A stretch of 64,000 bases of DNA from Acidithiobacillus thiooxidans ATCC 19377 (GCF_009662475.1 NZ_CP045571.1:928501-992500); one strand, 5' to 3'; numbered from the stretch's first letter, positions 44,706 to 54,333 are shown. The notes: generated by a model not told the origin, from the letters alone. A program made the numbers and translations.

Positions 44706-45386
44706 ATGGGTTCGCTGGATATACTGCAAAAAAGGCTGGGATACCGCTTTGCCGAAATGGGTTTGCTCACCCAGGCATTGACGCATCGTAGTGCTGGATC
44801 TGCACATAATGAACGACTGGAATTTCTGGGTGATGCTGCCCTTAATTTTGTGGTGGCGGCCCGATTGTTTGGTCGTTTCCCCAAGGTGAGCGAAGGGGAT
44901 TTGTCCCGTATGCGCGCACGGCTGGTGCGCGAAGAAACTCTGGCGGAAATTGCCGGTGAAATTGCCCTGGCGGATTATCTGATTTTGGGTCCGGGCGAAG
45001 TGCGCAGTGGTGGCGCGCGGCGCGATTCCATTCGCGCCGACGCCCTGGAGGCCGTCATCGGTGCGGCCTTTCTGGATGGAGGCTTCAGTGCTGCTGAAGG
45101 CATTGTCCTCAAGTTGCTGGAACCGCGTATTACCGATCAGTTGGGTGATGCTGAATTACGCGACCCCAAAACCCGTTTGCAGGAGTTTTTGCAGGGTCGA
45201 GGACGACCCCTGCCGATTTATACGCTCATTGAAGAAAAAGGGCAGGCCCACGAAAGGCGGTTTGTGGCGCGCTGTAGCGTTCCCGGGATTGAGCCGACGG
45301 AAGCAGAAGATGGCAGTCGGCGCAAAGCCGAGCAGCAGGCGGCTACATTGATGCTTACGCAACTGCAGAACACGCCGCGTGGCTGA
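44706..45386 (+). CDS. rnc: RNase III
   Basis: A 226-residue double-strand RNA endonuclease. The signature HNERLEFLGDAALNFVV lies near residue 38, with the metal-binding DALEAVIGAAFLDGG downstream. A C-terminal double-stranded-RNA-binding domain (about 155-222) is seen in DPKTRLQEFLQGRGRPLPIY and EAEDGSRRKAEQQAATLML. It processes rRNA precursors and structured transcripts, and the long stem of the structured element just upstream is a plausible substrate. The stop overlaps era by 8 bases. Confidence 0.95.
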   Translation: MGSLDILQKRLGYRFAEMGLLTQALTHRSAGSAHNERLEFLGDAALNFVVAARLFGRFPKVSEGDLSRMRARLVREETLAEIAGEIALADYLILGPGEVRSGGARRDSIRADALEAVIGAAFLDGGFSAAEGIVLKLLEPRITDQLGDAELRDPKTRLQEFLQGRGRPLPIYTLIEEKGQAHERRFVARCSVPGIEPTEAEDGSRRKAEQQAATLMLTQLQNTPRG

Positions 45387-46293
45387 AAATACTGATCAGG
45401 ACCGCGTCGAAACCTACCGGAGTGGTTATGTAGCCCTGCTGGGCCGCCCCAATGTGGGGAAATCTACCCTGCTCAATCATCTGGTGGGGCAAAAAATCAG
45501 TATTACGGCCCCCCGTCCACAAACTACCCGTGATCAGATTCTGGGCATTTTAACCCGATCTGATGGTCAGGCCCTGTTTTTGGATACCCCGGGTGTTCAT
45601 AGTGGTTACCGTAGCCTGAACAGGCACCTGCTAAGAGCAACGCGAGGCGCCCTGGAGTCGGCAGATCTGGGTGTATTGGTGGTGGAGGCCCTAGCCTGGA
45701 CAGCTGATGATGGAGAAGCCCTGCGCTGGTTGCAGCGTAGTGGCATTCCGATACTGGCTGTGGTCAATAAAATAGACAAAATCAAGACCAAAGAGCGTCT
45801 GTTTCCTTACTTGCAGAGTTTGTCCGAACGCGCTGATTTCGCCGCAGTCATTCCTCTGTCAGCGCGTAAAACCGGGGATGTGGAACGATTGGCTGATGTA
45901 CTGATTCCGTTATTACCCCTTTCGGAAGCGGTGTTTCCTGAAGATCAGGTCACGGATCGGAATATGCGTTTCATGGCAGCGGAAATTATTCGTGAACAGA
46001 TTTTCCGGCAGTTAGGCGCAGAATTACCTTACGACACGGCTGTTGCCATTGATAGTTATCAGGTTGAAAATGGACAACAGCGTATTGAGGCGACCATTTA
46101 CTGTCGGCGCTCAGGTCAAAAAGCCATCATTCTTGGTGAGGGTGGCAGTCGCTTGCGGGTTATTGGTAGTCGTGCCCGGGAAGCATTGCAGCAGTTGACC
46201 GAAGAACGTGTCTGGCTGGGCCTTTGGGTCAAACAAAAAGAGCAATGGACGGACGATCCCCATATTTTGCGTGAGCTGGGGTATGACGACTGA
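45379..46293 (+). CDS. era: Era, ribosome-associated GTPase
   Basis: This 304-residue protein has G1 [10 protein letters not shown]3 DTPGVH, G4 NKIDKIK and a C-terminal KH domain ([22 protein letters not shown]...[13 protein letters not shown]). Era binds 16S rRNA near its 3' end and is needed for 30S maturation. It starts with GTG at 45379, overlapping rnc. The G2/switch I region ([17 protein letters not shown]) is typical. Its stop lies 11 bases into recO. Confidence 0.96.
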   Translation: MAENTDQDRVETYRSGYVALLGRPNVGKSTLLNHLVGQKISITAPRPQTTRDQILGILTRSDGQALFLDTPGVHSGYRSLNRHLLRATRGALESADLGVLVVEALAWTADDGEALRWLQRSGIPILAVVNKIDKIKTKERLFPYLQSLSERADFAAVIPLSARKTGDVERLADVLIPLLPLSEAVFPEDQVTDRNMRFMAAEIIREQIFRQLGAELPYDTAVAIDSYQVENGQQRIEATIYCRRSGQKAIILGEGGSRLRVIGSRAREALQQLTEERVWLGLWVKQKEQWTDDPHILRELGYDD

Positions 46294-47023
46294 GTCCGGT
46301 GATCGGGCCTGGGTATTGCACCGCTATGCTTATGGGGACTCGAGCCTGGTGGTAGAGTTTTTCAGCCGAAAACAAGGACGTCTGGGGCTGCTGGCCAAGG
46401 GCGCACGACGTCCCCGCTCGCCACTTGCCAGAATTGAAGCGGGGCGACCGCTGTGGATTCGCTGGCAAGGGAAAGGGGATCTCCCCTTATTGATCCAGGC
46501 CGAAGAACTGGCTGCCGTACATCCCCTGAATACCTTGCAAAACCTGAGCTTGTTTTATATGAACGAGTTACTGTTGCGCCTCACTCAGCGTGCTGATCCA
46601 TTTCCCGAGTTTTTTGACCAGTACGAAACCACTATCAAGGGCTTGAAAGATGTCGCAGCAATCGCCTGGAATCTGCGACGCTACGAACGGCATCTGCTCG
46701 AAGCCTTGGGCTGGGCGGCAGATCTGAACCATTGTGGACAATGTGGTATCACGCTGACACCCGACAGCAAATGGTCTTACCTGACTCAAGCAGGGGTATT
46801 CTGTCCTCGCCATGTACCAGAACAAGGGTCTGTAACCATTCCTGCAGAAGCCTTGCAATGGCTTGCTGGCCCGATGAACAGCGCGCCGGCTTCAGGCTAT
46901 AATGCGCACTTGAGAAATTACCTGGAACGTGAACTGCAGGTCCATCTCGGCAGCAAGGCACTGGAGAGTCGACGCCTCCTTGCGGCATACTTGCAACGCC
47001 ATAAGCGTAGCGCATCAACCTGA
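46283..47023 (+). CDS. recO: RecO, recombination mediator
   Basis: A 246-residue protein from ATG 46283, overlapping era by 11 bases. The N-terminal OB fold ([40 protein letters not shown] without the usual break) and a C-terminal zinc-finger-like CGQCG ... FCPRH are characteristic. RecO loads RecA onto SSB-coated DNA with RecR. The gene order era-recO-pdxJ is the standard proteobacterial one. Confidence 0.93.
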   Translation: MTTESGDRAWVLHRYAYGDSSLVVEFFSRKQGRLGLLAKGARRPRSPLARIEAGRPLWIRWQGKGDLPLLIQAEELAAVHPLNTLQNLSLFYMNELLLRLTQRADPFPEFFDQYETTIKGLKDVAAIAWNLRRYERHLLEALGWAADLNHCGQCGITLTPDSKWSYLTQAGVFCPRHVPEQGSVTIPAEALQWLAGPMNSAPASGYNAHLRNYLERELQVHLGSKALESRRLLAAYLQRHKRSAST

Positions 47024-47042
47024 ACCATGAGGAGCATCATCC

Positions 47043-47768
47043 ATGATTGCCTTGGGTGTTAATATTGATCATGTGGCCACCCTGCGCCAGGCGCGGGGTA
47101 CCCGATATCCCGACCCAATCGAAGCGGCTTTTGTCGCAGAACGCGCCGGAGCCGATGCCATTACTGCGCACCTGCGCGAAGATCGTCGTCATATTCAGGA
47201 ACGGGACATCGAGATTCTCAGCCAGATCCTGCAGACCCGTCTCAATCTGGAAATGGCCGTGGAAGAAGGGGTACTGCGCATTGCCGAGCGACTGTCTCCC
47301 AGTGATTGCTGTCTGGTGCCGGAACGGCGCGCCGAACTCAGCACCGAAGGCGGACTGGATGTTGCCGGACAAATACCACGCATCAAGGAAGCCTGCCAGC
47401 GCCTGGCCCAGGCCGGGGTGAGAGTGTCTTTGTTTGTTGATCCGGACCCTTTTCAGCTGGAAGCAGCGGCGGAAACGGGTGCTCCGGTGGTGGAATTGCA
47501 CACTGGTCGCTATGCCAATGCGTCCGATACGGCAAAACGTCTTGAAGAACTGGGTTTGATTGGCAGTGCGGTCAATTTTGCAGAAAGCCTGGGGCTGCAG
47601 GTGAATGCCGGGCATGGGCTGGATTACCATAATGTCCAGGCGATTGCTGCCATTCCGGGTATTCGTGAGTTGAATATTGGTCATGCCATTGTTTCCCATG
47701 CAGTATTTAGCGGTCTTGGGGCTGCTGTTACGGAAATGAAGCGATTGATGCTTGAGGCCCGTGGATGA
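47043..47768 (+). CDS. pdxJ: PdxJ, pyridoxine 5'-phosphate synthase
   Basis: A 241-residue TIM-barrel enzyme starting [25 protein letters not shown], the family signature. It condenses deoxyxylulose 5-phosphate with 1-amino-3-hydroxyacetone phosphate to make pyridoxine phosphate. [12 protein letters not shown] and [12 protein letters not shown] are conserved active-site regions. The stop overlaps acpS (ATGA at 47765). Confidence 0.97.
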   Translation: MIALGVNIDHVATLRQARGTRYPDPIEAAFVAERAGADAITAHLREDRRHIQERDIEILSQILQTRLNLEMAVEEGVLRIAERLSPSDCCLVPERRAELSTEGGLDVAGQIPRIKEACQRLAQAGVRVSLFVDPDPFQLEAAAETGAPVVELHTGRYANASDTAKRLEELGLIGSAVNFAESLGLQVNAGHGLDYHNVQAIAAIPGIRELNIGHAIVSHAVFSGLGAAVTEMKRLMLEARG

Positions 47769-48154
47769 TTGTCGGAATGGGCACCGATATTGTGGCTGTG
47801 GAGCGTATGGCCCGTCTGCACGCCCGCTATGGTCTGCGTCTGAATGAACGCATTCTGGGCCCTCTGGAGCGTACTGATCTGCCTGGTGAAGCGGCCGCTG
47901 CGGCGGCTTTTCTGGCACGTCGTTTTGCCGCGAAGGAAGCGGCCTATAAGGCGCTGGGAAGCGGTCTGGGTGAAGGTATGCGCTGGTCGGACGTCCAGGT
48001 CACCCACGACGCTGCCGGCCGCCCGCAATTGCTGATGCAGGGGAAATCCGGAGAATTGCTGGCGCAATGGGGAAGGGAGGTGCGTACCTGGCTTTCCATC
48101 AGTGATGAACGGCGTTATGCCACTGCGGTGGTCATTCTGGAATTAGGAGCTTAA
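47765..48154 (+). CDS. acpS: AcpS, holo-[acyl carrier protein] synthase
   Basis: This 129-residue phosphopantetheinyl transferase has [11 protein letters not shown] at the N-terminus and the magnesium/CoA-binding [14 protein letters not shown]. It attaches 4'-phosphopantetheine to the serine of AcpP (gene at 59845). It is coupled to pdxJ and followed 3 bases later by the UDP-glucose dehydrogenase gene. Confidence 0.95.
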   Translation: MIVGMGTDIVAVERMARLHARYGLRLNERILGPLERTDLPGEAAAAAAFLARRFAAKEAAYKALGSGLGEGMRWSDVQVTHDAAGRPQLLMQGKSGELLAQWGREVRTWLSISDERRYATAVVILELGA

Positions 48155-48157
48155 CGC

Positions 48158-49480
48158 ATGAAAGTAACGGTTGTTGGAACCGGATATGTGGGTCTGGTCA
48201 CTGGAGCCTGCCTTGCCCAGGTCGGTAATCAGGTACTTTGCGTGGATATTGATGCGGATAAGGTAGCGCGTTTGCGTCAGGCTGAAGTCCCCATATACGA
48301 ACCCGACTTGCCGGGCATTGTGCAGGATGGGGTCAAAAGTGGAAGACTGCAGTTCACAACGGATATTGCTGCAGGTGTTGCGCATGGCGATTTTGTATTC
48401 ATTGCGGTAGGCACTCCACCCGAAGAAGACGGCTCTGCGGACCTGCGTCATGTTCTGGCTGTCGCGGGTGAAATTGGTCAGCATCTTCAGAATCCGGTGA
48501 TTGTCATCAACAAATCCACGGTCCCGGTGGGAACAGCGCGCAAAGTACAGGATCATATTGCGGCCGCCCTGACAAAGCGCGGGGTGGATATCCCCTTCGT
48601 GGTGGTCTCCAACCCGGAGTTTTTGAAAGAAGGTGCGGCGGTAGGGGATTTCATGAAACCAGACCGGATTGTGGTGGGTACCGATGACCCCGTTGCTGCC
48701 GAAAAAATGCGCGCTCTTTATGCACCCTTTAATCGTAATCATGACCGTCTCATTATCATGGACCCACCTTCCGCCGAACTGACCAAATATGCTGCCAATG
48801 TCATGTTGGCCACCAAAATTTCGTTGATGAACGAACTGGCAGGACTGGCCGAATGTGTAGGTGCGGATATTGAGCAGGTACGTCGGGGCATTGGTGCGGA
48901 CCCCCGCATTGGTTATTCGTTTATTTATCCAGGCTGTGGTTATGGGGGGTCCTGTTTTCCCAAGGATGTACGCGCCCTGGAGTACAGCGCCAGGCAACAT
49001 GATTTTGACGCCCCGCTGCTTACGGCAGTAGAAGCCGTCAATAATCGCCAGAAACAGATTCTGGAAAAAAAACTGGTAGCAGTCCTCGGCGAAGACCTGA
49101 AAGGAAAAAAAATTGCCATATGGGGCCTGGCCTTCAAACCCAATACCGACGATTTGCGCGAAGCCCCCAGCCGGGCACTGATTGCGGGTATCCTGAAAAG
49201 AGGTGGCACAGTGCAGGCCTATGATCCTGTAGCCATGGATGAGGTTGGGCGGGTGTACGCCGGGGAGTCAGCACTGACCCTTTGCGTCGATCCTTATGCG
49301 GCCTGCGAGGGCGCGGATGCCCTGGTTATCTGTACGGAATGGCAGGAGTTTCGCAGTCCGGATTTTGCTGAAATGCGTCGGCTTCTCCGTCAGGCGGTCA
49401 TTGTCGACGGCCGCAATATTTATGAACCGACGGTACTGCGGGCAGAGGGCTTCGTCTATTCTGCCATTGGACGGCCTTGA
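48158..49480 (+). CDS. ugd: UDP-glucose 6-dehydrogenase
   Basis: The 440-residue NAD-dependent enzyme oxidises UDP-glucose to UDP-glucuronate for envelope or exopolysaccharide synthesis. It has the Rossmann motif [40 protein letters not shown] and the catalytic cysteine in YGGSCFPKD (about 261). The last part ([15 protein letters not shown]) is the UDP-binding C-terminal domain. It shares a transcription direction and tight spacing with the heptose kinase gene, so the pair could serve surface polysaccharide synthesis. Confidence 0.93.
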   Translation: MKVTVVGTGYVGLVTGACLAQVGNQVLCVDIDADKVARLRQAEVPIYEPDLPGIVQDGVKSGRLQFTTDIAAGVAHGDFVFIAVGTPPEEDGSADLRHVLAVAGEIGQHLQNPVIVINKSTVPVGTARKVQDHIAAALTKRGVDIPFVVVSNPEFLKEGAAVGDFMKPDRIVVGTDDPVAAEKMRALYAPFNRNHDRLIIMDPPSAELTKYAANVMLATKISLMNELAGLAECVGADIEQVRRGIGADPRIGYSFIYPGCGYGGSCFPKDVRALEYSARQHDFDAPLLTAVEAVNNRQKQILEKKLVAVLGEDLKGKKIAIWGLAFKPNTDDLREAPSRALIAGILKRGGTVQAYDPVAMDEVGRVYAGESALTLCVDPYAACEGADALVICTEWQEFRSPDFAEMRRLLRQAVIVDGRNIYEPTVLRAEGFVYSAIGRP

Positions 49481-49481
49481 T

Positions 49482-50423
49482 ATGTTGAATGCACTGGATA
49501 ATCTCGCTCAGGCCCGGGTCGCCATCATTGGCGACGTGATGCTGGATCGTTACTGGTTTGGCAAGGTCGATCGTATTTCGCCGGAAGCGCCGGTGCCCGT
49601 AGTACAGGTTCGTCGTGAAGAAGAGCGACCGGGAGGTGCCGCCAACGTGGCGCTGAACGTGCTTTCCTTGGGGGCCGAGGCGCATTTGCTGGCGCCAGTC
49701 GGCCAGGATGCTGCGGGGGCTCAGCTGACCCGCCTTCTTGAGCAGGCTGGTGTCAAAACCCGGCTCATCGCTGATGCCAGTTACCCGACCACGGTGAAAT
49801 TAAGGGTTATTGGCCATCAACAGCAGTTGCTGCGCATGGATTTTGAATCACAACCCAGCCCCGAGCATGGGGAAAATATGCGCGCCACGGCCCATGAAAT
49901 ATTGACGGGTGCGGGTGCCTTGCTGCTTTCCGATTATGGAAAAGGAGCCTTGCAGGCGGTCGAATCCCTGATTGCGTCCGGGCGGGCGGCAGGCCTGCCG
50001 GTGCTGATTGATCCCAAAGGGCGGGATTATCGTCCCTATGCCGGAGCAACCATTATTACGCCCAATCTGAATGAATTTCAGGCGGTGGCAGGGACCTGGA
50101 CCAGTGAAGAACAATTTCTGGCGCTGGGCCGGGAATGGCGCCAGAAATTGCAGCTGGAAGCGCTCCTGGTCACACGCGGCGAGGAGGGGATGACCCTGTT
50201 CACCGAAAATGCCATTCATCATCATTCCGCCCAGGCGCGTGAAGTATTTGATGTGACCGGTGCCGGGGATACGGTCATTGCCACCCTGGCGACGGCCCTG
50301 GCCGCCGGATGGCCCATGGATCAGTCGGTAGAGCTGGCTAATCGGGCGGCAGGCATTGTGGTCGGCAAATTGGGTGCGGCCGTCGTCAGTTGCGAAGAAC
50401 TGGCTGCCCAGGGCGGCGAATGA
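49482..50423 (+). CDS. rfaE1: D-glycero-beta-D-manno-heptose 7-phosphate kinase (RfaE domain I)
   Basis: A PfkB-family kinase of 313 residues from ATG 49482. It contains GDVMLDRYWFGKVDRISPEAPVPVV as in HldE (motif in two parts), GGAANVALNVLSLG, and the anion hole with catalytic Asp, DVTGAGDTV. It phosphorylates heptose 7-phosphate in ADP-heptose synthesis for lipopolysaccharide. Unlike E. coli HldE it lacks the nucleotidyltransferase half, which must be encoded elsewhere. The stop overlaps ttcA (ATGA at 50420). Confidence 0.92.
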   Translation: MLNALDNLAQARVAIIGDVMLDRYWFGKVDRISPEAPVPVVQVRREEERPGGAANVALNVLSLGAEAHLLAPVGQDAAGAQLTRLLEQAGVKTRLIADASYPTTVKLRVIGHQQQLLRMDFESQPSPEHGENMRATAHEILTGAGALLLSDYGKGALQAVESLIASGRAAGLPVLIDPKGRDYRPYAGATIITPNLNEFQAVAGTWTSEEQFLALGREWRQKLQLEALLVTRGEEGMTLFTENAIHHHSAQAREVFDVTGAGDTVIATLATALAAGWPMDQSVELANRAAGIVVGKLGAAVVSCEELAAQGGE

Positions 50424-51205
50424 AGCAAGACCCCGATTCTTCTGTCGTGCCACGTCTGCCTGTACCCAAGTTGCTGCAGCGGCGCATTGGCCGTGCGGTG
50501 GCTGATTTTCGCATGATCCAGCCCGGTGACCGCATACTGTTGGCGCTTTCGGGGGGTAAGGACTCGCTCACGTTGCTGCACATGCTCCGTGCCATGCAGC
50601 GGCAATTTTCGGTAACCTTTGAGTTGGGGGTGGCGACCGTTGACCCTATGAGCCCCGACTATGATCCGCAAGTGCTGCTGCCTTACATTGAATCCTTGGG
50701 TATTCCTTATTTTCTGGAGCGACAGGATATTTACGAGCGGGCCAAAAAGCATCTGTTGCGTCCCTCTTACTGCAGCTTTTGTGCGCGCATGCGCCGGGGA
50801 GTCCTTTATCGCTGCGCCCGCCGCGAAGGTTACAATGTTCTCGCTTTGGGGCAGCATCTGGATGATTTTGCCGAAAGCTTTTTCATGTCCATGTTTTATA
50901 ATGGCGAGATGCGGACCATGAAAGCCCATTATCGCGTCAGGGAAGGGGATTTACGGGTCATTCGTCCGCTGGTGTATTGTCGCGAACGACAGATGCGCCA
51001 GCATGCTGAAGAACAAAAATTACCCGTCATTTATGAGAACTGTCCGGCCTGTTTTGGCAAGCCCACAGAACGCCAACACATGAAAGAACTGCTGGCGCAA
51101 CAGGAAGCCCATGATCCGCGCTTGTTCAAGCAGCTTCAGCGCGCCTTGCAGCCGCTGATGGGAACGGGCCTGGAAGATTTGCATTTTGAGGATGAGCATG
51201 ACTGA
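50420..51205 (+). CDS. ttcA: TtcA, tRNA 2-thiocytidine(32) synthetase
   Basis: The product has 261 residues from ATG 50420. The PP-loop ATP pyrophosphatase motif LSGGKDSLTLLHML is followed by the cluster-binding cysteines CSFCARMRRG and a third in NCPACFGKPTERQ. TtcA thiolates C32 of certain tRNAs using a 4Fe-4S cluster. The protein is shorter than the 311-residue E. coli enzyme at both ends. It overlaps the start of hslO. Confidence 0.9.
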   Translation: MKQDPDSSVVPRLPVPKLLQRRIGRAVADFRMIQPGDRILLALSGGKDSLTLLHMLRAMQRQFSVTFELGVATVDPMSPDYDPQVLLPYIESLGIPYFLERQDIYERAKKHLLRPSYCSFCARMRRGVLYRCARREGYNVLALGQHLDDFAESFFMSMFYNGEMRTMKAHYRVREGDLRVIRPLVYCRERQMRQHAEEQKLPVIYENCPACFGKPTERQHMKELLAQQEAHDPRLFKQLQRALQPLMGTGLEDLHFEDEHD

Positions 51206-52040
51206 TTTTTCACAAGTCTTTTACTGGGAAACCCTACCATTACGTGGCGCGCGCTGCCGCCTTGACGAGATTTATGCCCGGGTATTACGGGATTTCAAAG
51301 GACAGGATGACATGGCTCAATTATTGGGCGAAGCGCTGGTTGGTCTGGCCTTACTGGCTACCACCCAGAAAAATTATGAACGTCTGATTATTCAGGCCCA
51401 AAGCAAAGGTCCGCTCAAACTTCTGGTCGCGGAGATGACGGCTGCCGGAGGTATGCGTGCCTATGGTAATTGGGAGGAGGGCGTCTCGGTGGACTTGTCA
51501 CATTTGCCTGATGCCCTGCTGGCTATTACCGTGGATATGGGCATGGATCGGGAGCGTTATCAGGGACTGGTTGAGCTGCGCGAAAGTCTCACCCTTTCCC
51601 TGAATGCCTATTTTGCTGAATCAGTGCAGTCCCCCGCGTATTTTCGCCTAGTCGCTGATCCCCAACGGCAGCAGGCGGGCGGCTATTTTCTCCAACGCCT
51701 GCCTGGCGTGCTGGCTGCGGAAGACTGGGAACTGGCGACCCAATTCATAGCCATTGGCTCAGATCAGTCACTGCTACAGGCAAAACCGGAACAATTCCTG
51801 CCGGAAATCTTCCCCGATTCGGCGGTACGACTGCATACGCCACAAGCCCTGTTTTTCTCCTGTTCCTGTTCCCCCGAAAAAGTGGAACGCATGCTGATTT
51901 CGTTGGGGCAAACAGAAGCGGAAGAGACTCTTCAAAGTGAGGGAGAGATAGTGGTGACCTGCGAATATTGCCAGGAAGTATATCGTTTTGGTGAAGAAGA
52001 CGTGGCCTTGATGTTTGCGCCGGAACATCCTCTGCACTGA
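51198..52040 (+). CDS. hslO: Hsp33 redox-regulated chaperone
   Basis: This 280-residue protein starts at ATG 51198; TTG 51186 and ATG 51192 are alternatives. The zinc-binding redox switch is at the C-terminus: CSCS near 221 and CEYC near 255, the CxC...CxxC pattern of Hsp33. Oxidation releases zinc and activates the chaperone. It overlaps ttcA by 8 bases and ends 128 bases before the tmRNA. Confidence 0.94.
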   Translation: MTDFSQVFYWETLPLRGARCRLDEIYARVLRDFKGQDDMAQLLGEALVGLALLATTQKNYERLIIQAQSKGPLKLLVAEMTAAGGMRAYGNWEEGVSVDLSHLPDALLAITVDMGMDRERYQGLVELRESLTLSLNAYFAESVQSPAYFRLVADPQRQQAGGYFLQRLPGVLAAEDWELATQFIAIGSDQSLLQAKPEQFLPEIFPDSAVRLHTPQALFFSCSCSPEKVERMLISLGQTEAEETLQSEGEIVVTCEYCQEVYRFGEEDVALMFAPEHPLH

Positions 52041-52168
52041 TTTTTGTGTCCCCTGAGGAGAATTTCCTGATTGGTGCTCTGGCTGCTTCTACGTTATGAT
52101 TGCCAATCCTCAGTGACGACTGACTGACAGAAACTTTGTCTGTCATATCCAGTCTAACAGAGGGTGTA

Positions 52169-52532
52169 GGGGGCGACCGGCTTCGACGCAGGTCGCGAAG
52201 CCTTCGGTGCATGCAGAGCTGCGGTTTGCTCTTAAAACTGGTCGCAGATTCATAATTGCCAACGACAGCAATTACGCCCTCGCTGCTTAAGCAGTGAGCC
52301 CTCTGCCCGGATTTGTTCGTGGATCCGGAGTCGAAAGACGCGCGGAGGGTCATAAAACACGGAATCGGGTCTGTTCTAGTCTGTGGAACCGATCCTAAAC
52401 TAAAGCAGAATCGCCGTAGCATCATCCTGTTTGTCGGAGGGTGGCGCGGTTAAAGCCAATAGACAAACTACGCATGTAGATCCGGTGGTCTAGGTACTGC
52501 GGACGCGGGTTCAATTCCCGCCGCCTCCACCA
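52169..52532 (+). ncRNA. ssrA: tmRNA (ssrA), tag ANDSNYALAA
   Basis: A 364-base RNA with a tRNA-like acceptor: GGGGGCG at 52169 pairs with CGCCTCC near the 3' end, followed by A and CCA. The 5' part has the conserved GACCGGCTTCGACG and the 3' part the T arm GCGGG-TTCAATT-CCCGC. The tag frame runs GCC at 52258 to TAA at 52288-52290 and encodes ANDSNYALAA, differing from the E. coli tag at one position (S for E). It rescues stalled ribosomes. The gene marks the left border of the accessory segment. Confidence 0.97.
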
Positions 52533-52544
52533 ATGAAGTTAAGT

Positions 52545-52578
52545 AAGCCCCTGATATTATGGGGCTTTATTTTTTTAT
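52545..52578 (+). terminator. Intrinsic terminator of tmRNA
   Basis: A perfect 7-bp stem AAGCCCC (52545-52551) with GGGGCTT (52561-52567) and a 9-base loop precedes TATTTTTTT. It starts 13 bases after the tmRNA CCA end. Confidence 0.9.
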
Positions 52579-52602
52579 CTTGGCCGCATTTCTTTCACAA
52601 TA

Positions 52603-52680
52603 TGAAAGCGGTCTTTAATCGTTGCCATTCACACTAAGGAATGCTTTAATGTGATCGCATTCAACTAAAGACAGCTTTCA
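52603..52680 (+). promoter_or_regulatory. Nested inverted repeats around a promoter upstream of the Fic gene
   Basis: The outer arms TGAAAGCGGTCTTTA (52603-52617) and TAAAGACAGCTTTCA (52666-52680) are complementary at 14 of 15 positions; the right arm abuts the ATG. Between them is a promoter-like TTGCCA (52622-52627), a 17-base spacer and TTTAAT (52645-52650). A 24-base imperfect palindrome (52630-52653, CACA...TGTG) overlaps the spacer and -10. This geometry fits repression, possibly by looping between the two outer sites. Which protein binds is unknown; the Fic protein itself, with a C-terminal winged-helix-like region, is a candidate. Confidence 0.65.
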
Positions 52681-53829
52681 ATGACACGCATCACTGGGAC
52701 CTACTCAATTTCCACGACACTGGGCGAGTCGGTGCGCGCCTTCGTGCCCCACGCCTTGCCGCCAGCTGAGCCAGCCCTGTCGCCCGAGGTGTTCACTGAC
52801 CTCAATCGGCAGGCAGAACTGGCGCTTGCGCGTTTAGCGGGTGTGTCAGGGTTGGTGCCGTCGGCAGATTGGTTGCTGTACAGCGCCATCCGCAAAGAAG
52901 CCCTGCTTACGTCACAGATCGAGGGCACGCAGGCCACGCTGACCGACTTGTTCGATGAAGAAGCAGGCTTCAAAGTCAGCAACACCGACGACGTGGAAGA
53001 AGTGACCAACTACCTGCGTGCATTCCGCTGGACACAGGAGCAACTGCGCGATCCGAAAGGGCTGCCCATCAGCGTACGGCTGTTGTGCGAGGTGCATCGA
53101 CGCCTGCTGGATGGAGCGCGCGGCGCAGGTAAACAACCCGGGGAGTTGCGTCGGTCGCAAAACTGGATTGGTGGAACACGGCCCGGCAATGCGGTTTTCG
53201 TACCGCCGCCGCCGGAGCACATATCAACCCTGCTGGCCGACATGGAGCGCTTCATCCATGACGAAGCGAAGGACCTGCCACCGATGGTCAAGGTGGCGCT
53301 CATCCACGCGCAGTTTGAAACCATCCATCCGTTTCTTGACGGCAACGGGCGCATTGGCCGCCTCCTGATCGCGGCGCTGTTTGAACACTGGGGGTTGCTG
53401 TCCGAGCCTTTGATGTACCTCAGCGGCTACCTAAAGCAACACCAGACGGAGTATTACCGTCGCCTATCGGCTATCCGCACAGATGGGGATTGGGAGTCTT
53501 GGGTGATCTTCTTTCTGGAAGGTGTCGCTACAGCCGCTGGCGATGCGGAAAAAAACATCATCGAGGTCGCCAGTCTGGTGGCTACAGATCGCAGGCGCTT
53601 GCTGCAATCCGCCAAGGCAGGCCCGGCCAGCTACCGGCTGTTCGAGATGTTGCCGATGATGCCGCGCTTCACCATTGAACGCGTCAGAAAGCAGCTGGAC
53701 ACCAGCTTTCCCACAGCAACGGCGGCCGTAAAACTTCTGGAAGATCTGGGCGTCGTGACGGAGATGACCGGGCAGAAAAAGAACCGGAGTTACAGCTACC
53801 AGGCCTACGTTGAACTGCTCTCTCGGTGA
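52681..53829 (+). CDS. Class II Fic protein with C-terminal winged-helix-like region
   Basis: A 382-residue protein, probably an AMP-transferase. The Fic motif HPFLDGNGRIGR starts at His 216. An N-terminal inhibitory motif TSQIEG (77-82) matches (S/T)xxxE(G/N), whose Glu blocks productive ATP binding, making it a class II self-inhibited Fic protein with a DUF4172-like N-terminus. The last 65 or so residues (FTIERVRKQLDTSFPTATAA ... LGVVTEM) look like a winged-helix DNA-binding domain. There is no SD before the ATG, which follows the operator arm directly. Third positions look more GC-rich than neighbouring core genes. The targets are unknown. Confidence 0.9.
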   Translation: MTRITGTYSISTTLGESVRAFVPHALPPAEPALSPEVFTDLNRQAELALARLAGVSGLVPSADWLLYSAIRKEALLTSQIEGTQATLTDLFDEEAGFKVSNTDDVEEVTNYLRAFRWTQEQLRDPKGLPISVRLLCEVHRRLLDGARGAGKQPGELRRSQNWIGGTRPGNAVFVPPPPEHISTLLADMERFIHDEAKDLPPMVKVALIHAQFETIHPFLDGNGRIGRLLIAALFEHWGLLSEPLMYLSGYLKQHQTEYYRRLSAIRTDGDWESWVIFFLEGVATAAGDAEKNIIEVASLVATDRRRLLQSAKAGPASYRLFEMLPMMPRFTIERVRKQLDTSFPTATAAVKLLEDLGVVTEMTGQKKNRSYSYQAYVELLSR

Positions 53830-54333
53830 GAAACACCCGCAGGCCCGCAGCTGGCCGCGTCCTACCTTTGGTTTTCGGTTGACGCTGGCGCTGTCCACTG
53901 CAAGCCAAGTCAATTTTAACGGGTGTGCGGCTACTCCAGGTGCCACTTGCGTTTATGAGGCTCAGCCATATACCCCTCGTTTGAGGAGTCCACTGCCACT
54001 AACCGCGTAGCGGTGTCAGCAGCTTCACTAACTCTACAAATTCGCTGGGGCGGACTTCCACATTGGCTGGAACAGGCCCTGCCCCTGAAAATAGCGGCGG
54101 ATTGTCGGGTAGGACGGCAGCGTCACAACCTGCCCCCGCAGGGCGGCCTGCAGGTTGTTGTAGTGCAATTGGGCGGTCCAGCCTGGATGCTCCCGGTATG
54201 GGGTTTACCCCCCCAGCCCCTCACGCTACGTGACCATCAGCGCCTCTAAAACCATCAATATCCCTGACCGTACTCACGCGCGGCCAGTTGTTTCTGATTG
54301 CGGTGAACGACTTCCATTTTGGTCTCCTTCCAA
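53830..54333. other. Gene-poor accessory stretch
   Basis: About 500 bases between the Fic gene and the hip operators hold no convincing intact gene. The only recognisable content is an integrase fragment on the minus strand at 54034-54198. A plus-strand open frame at 54013-54249 is the antisense of that fragment. The stretch reads as leftover from insertion and decay of mobile DNA. Confidence 0.6.
54034..54198 (-). pseudogene. Integrase/transposase remnant (DDE, IS481/Mu-like)
   Basis: Reading leftwards, a 54-codon stretch begins TPYREHPGWTAQLHYNNLQA and continues through LPSYPTIRRYFQGQGL before a TAG at 54036-54034. The pattern 'EHPGW.aQLHY.NL ... lPSY.TIRRY....GL' is that of the helical N-terminal region preceding the DDE core of IS481/Mu-type integrases. 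A TAA lies immediately before the first residue, and the DDE domain is absent, so it is a decayed fragment. Identification is from memory of the family pattern. Confidence 0.5.

Noticed and set aside
52071-52100. Possible tmRNA promoter TTGGTG-N18-TATGAT
   Set aside because: The boxes are weak, the spacer long, and the implied start is about 60 bases before the mature RNA; unsupported without transcript data.
54013-54249. Plus-strand open frame of 78 codons between the Fic gene and hipB
   Set aside because: It is antisense to the integrase-like remnant, has no recognisable domain and no ribosome-binding site.
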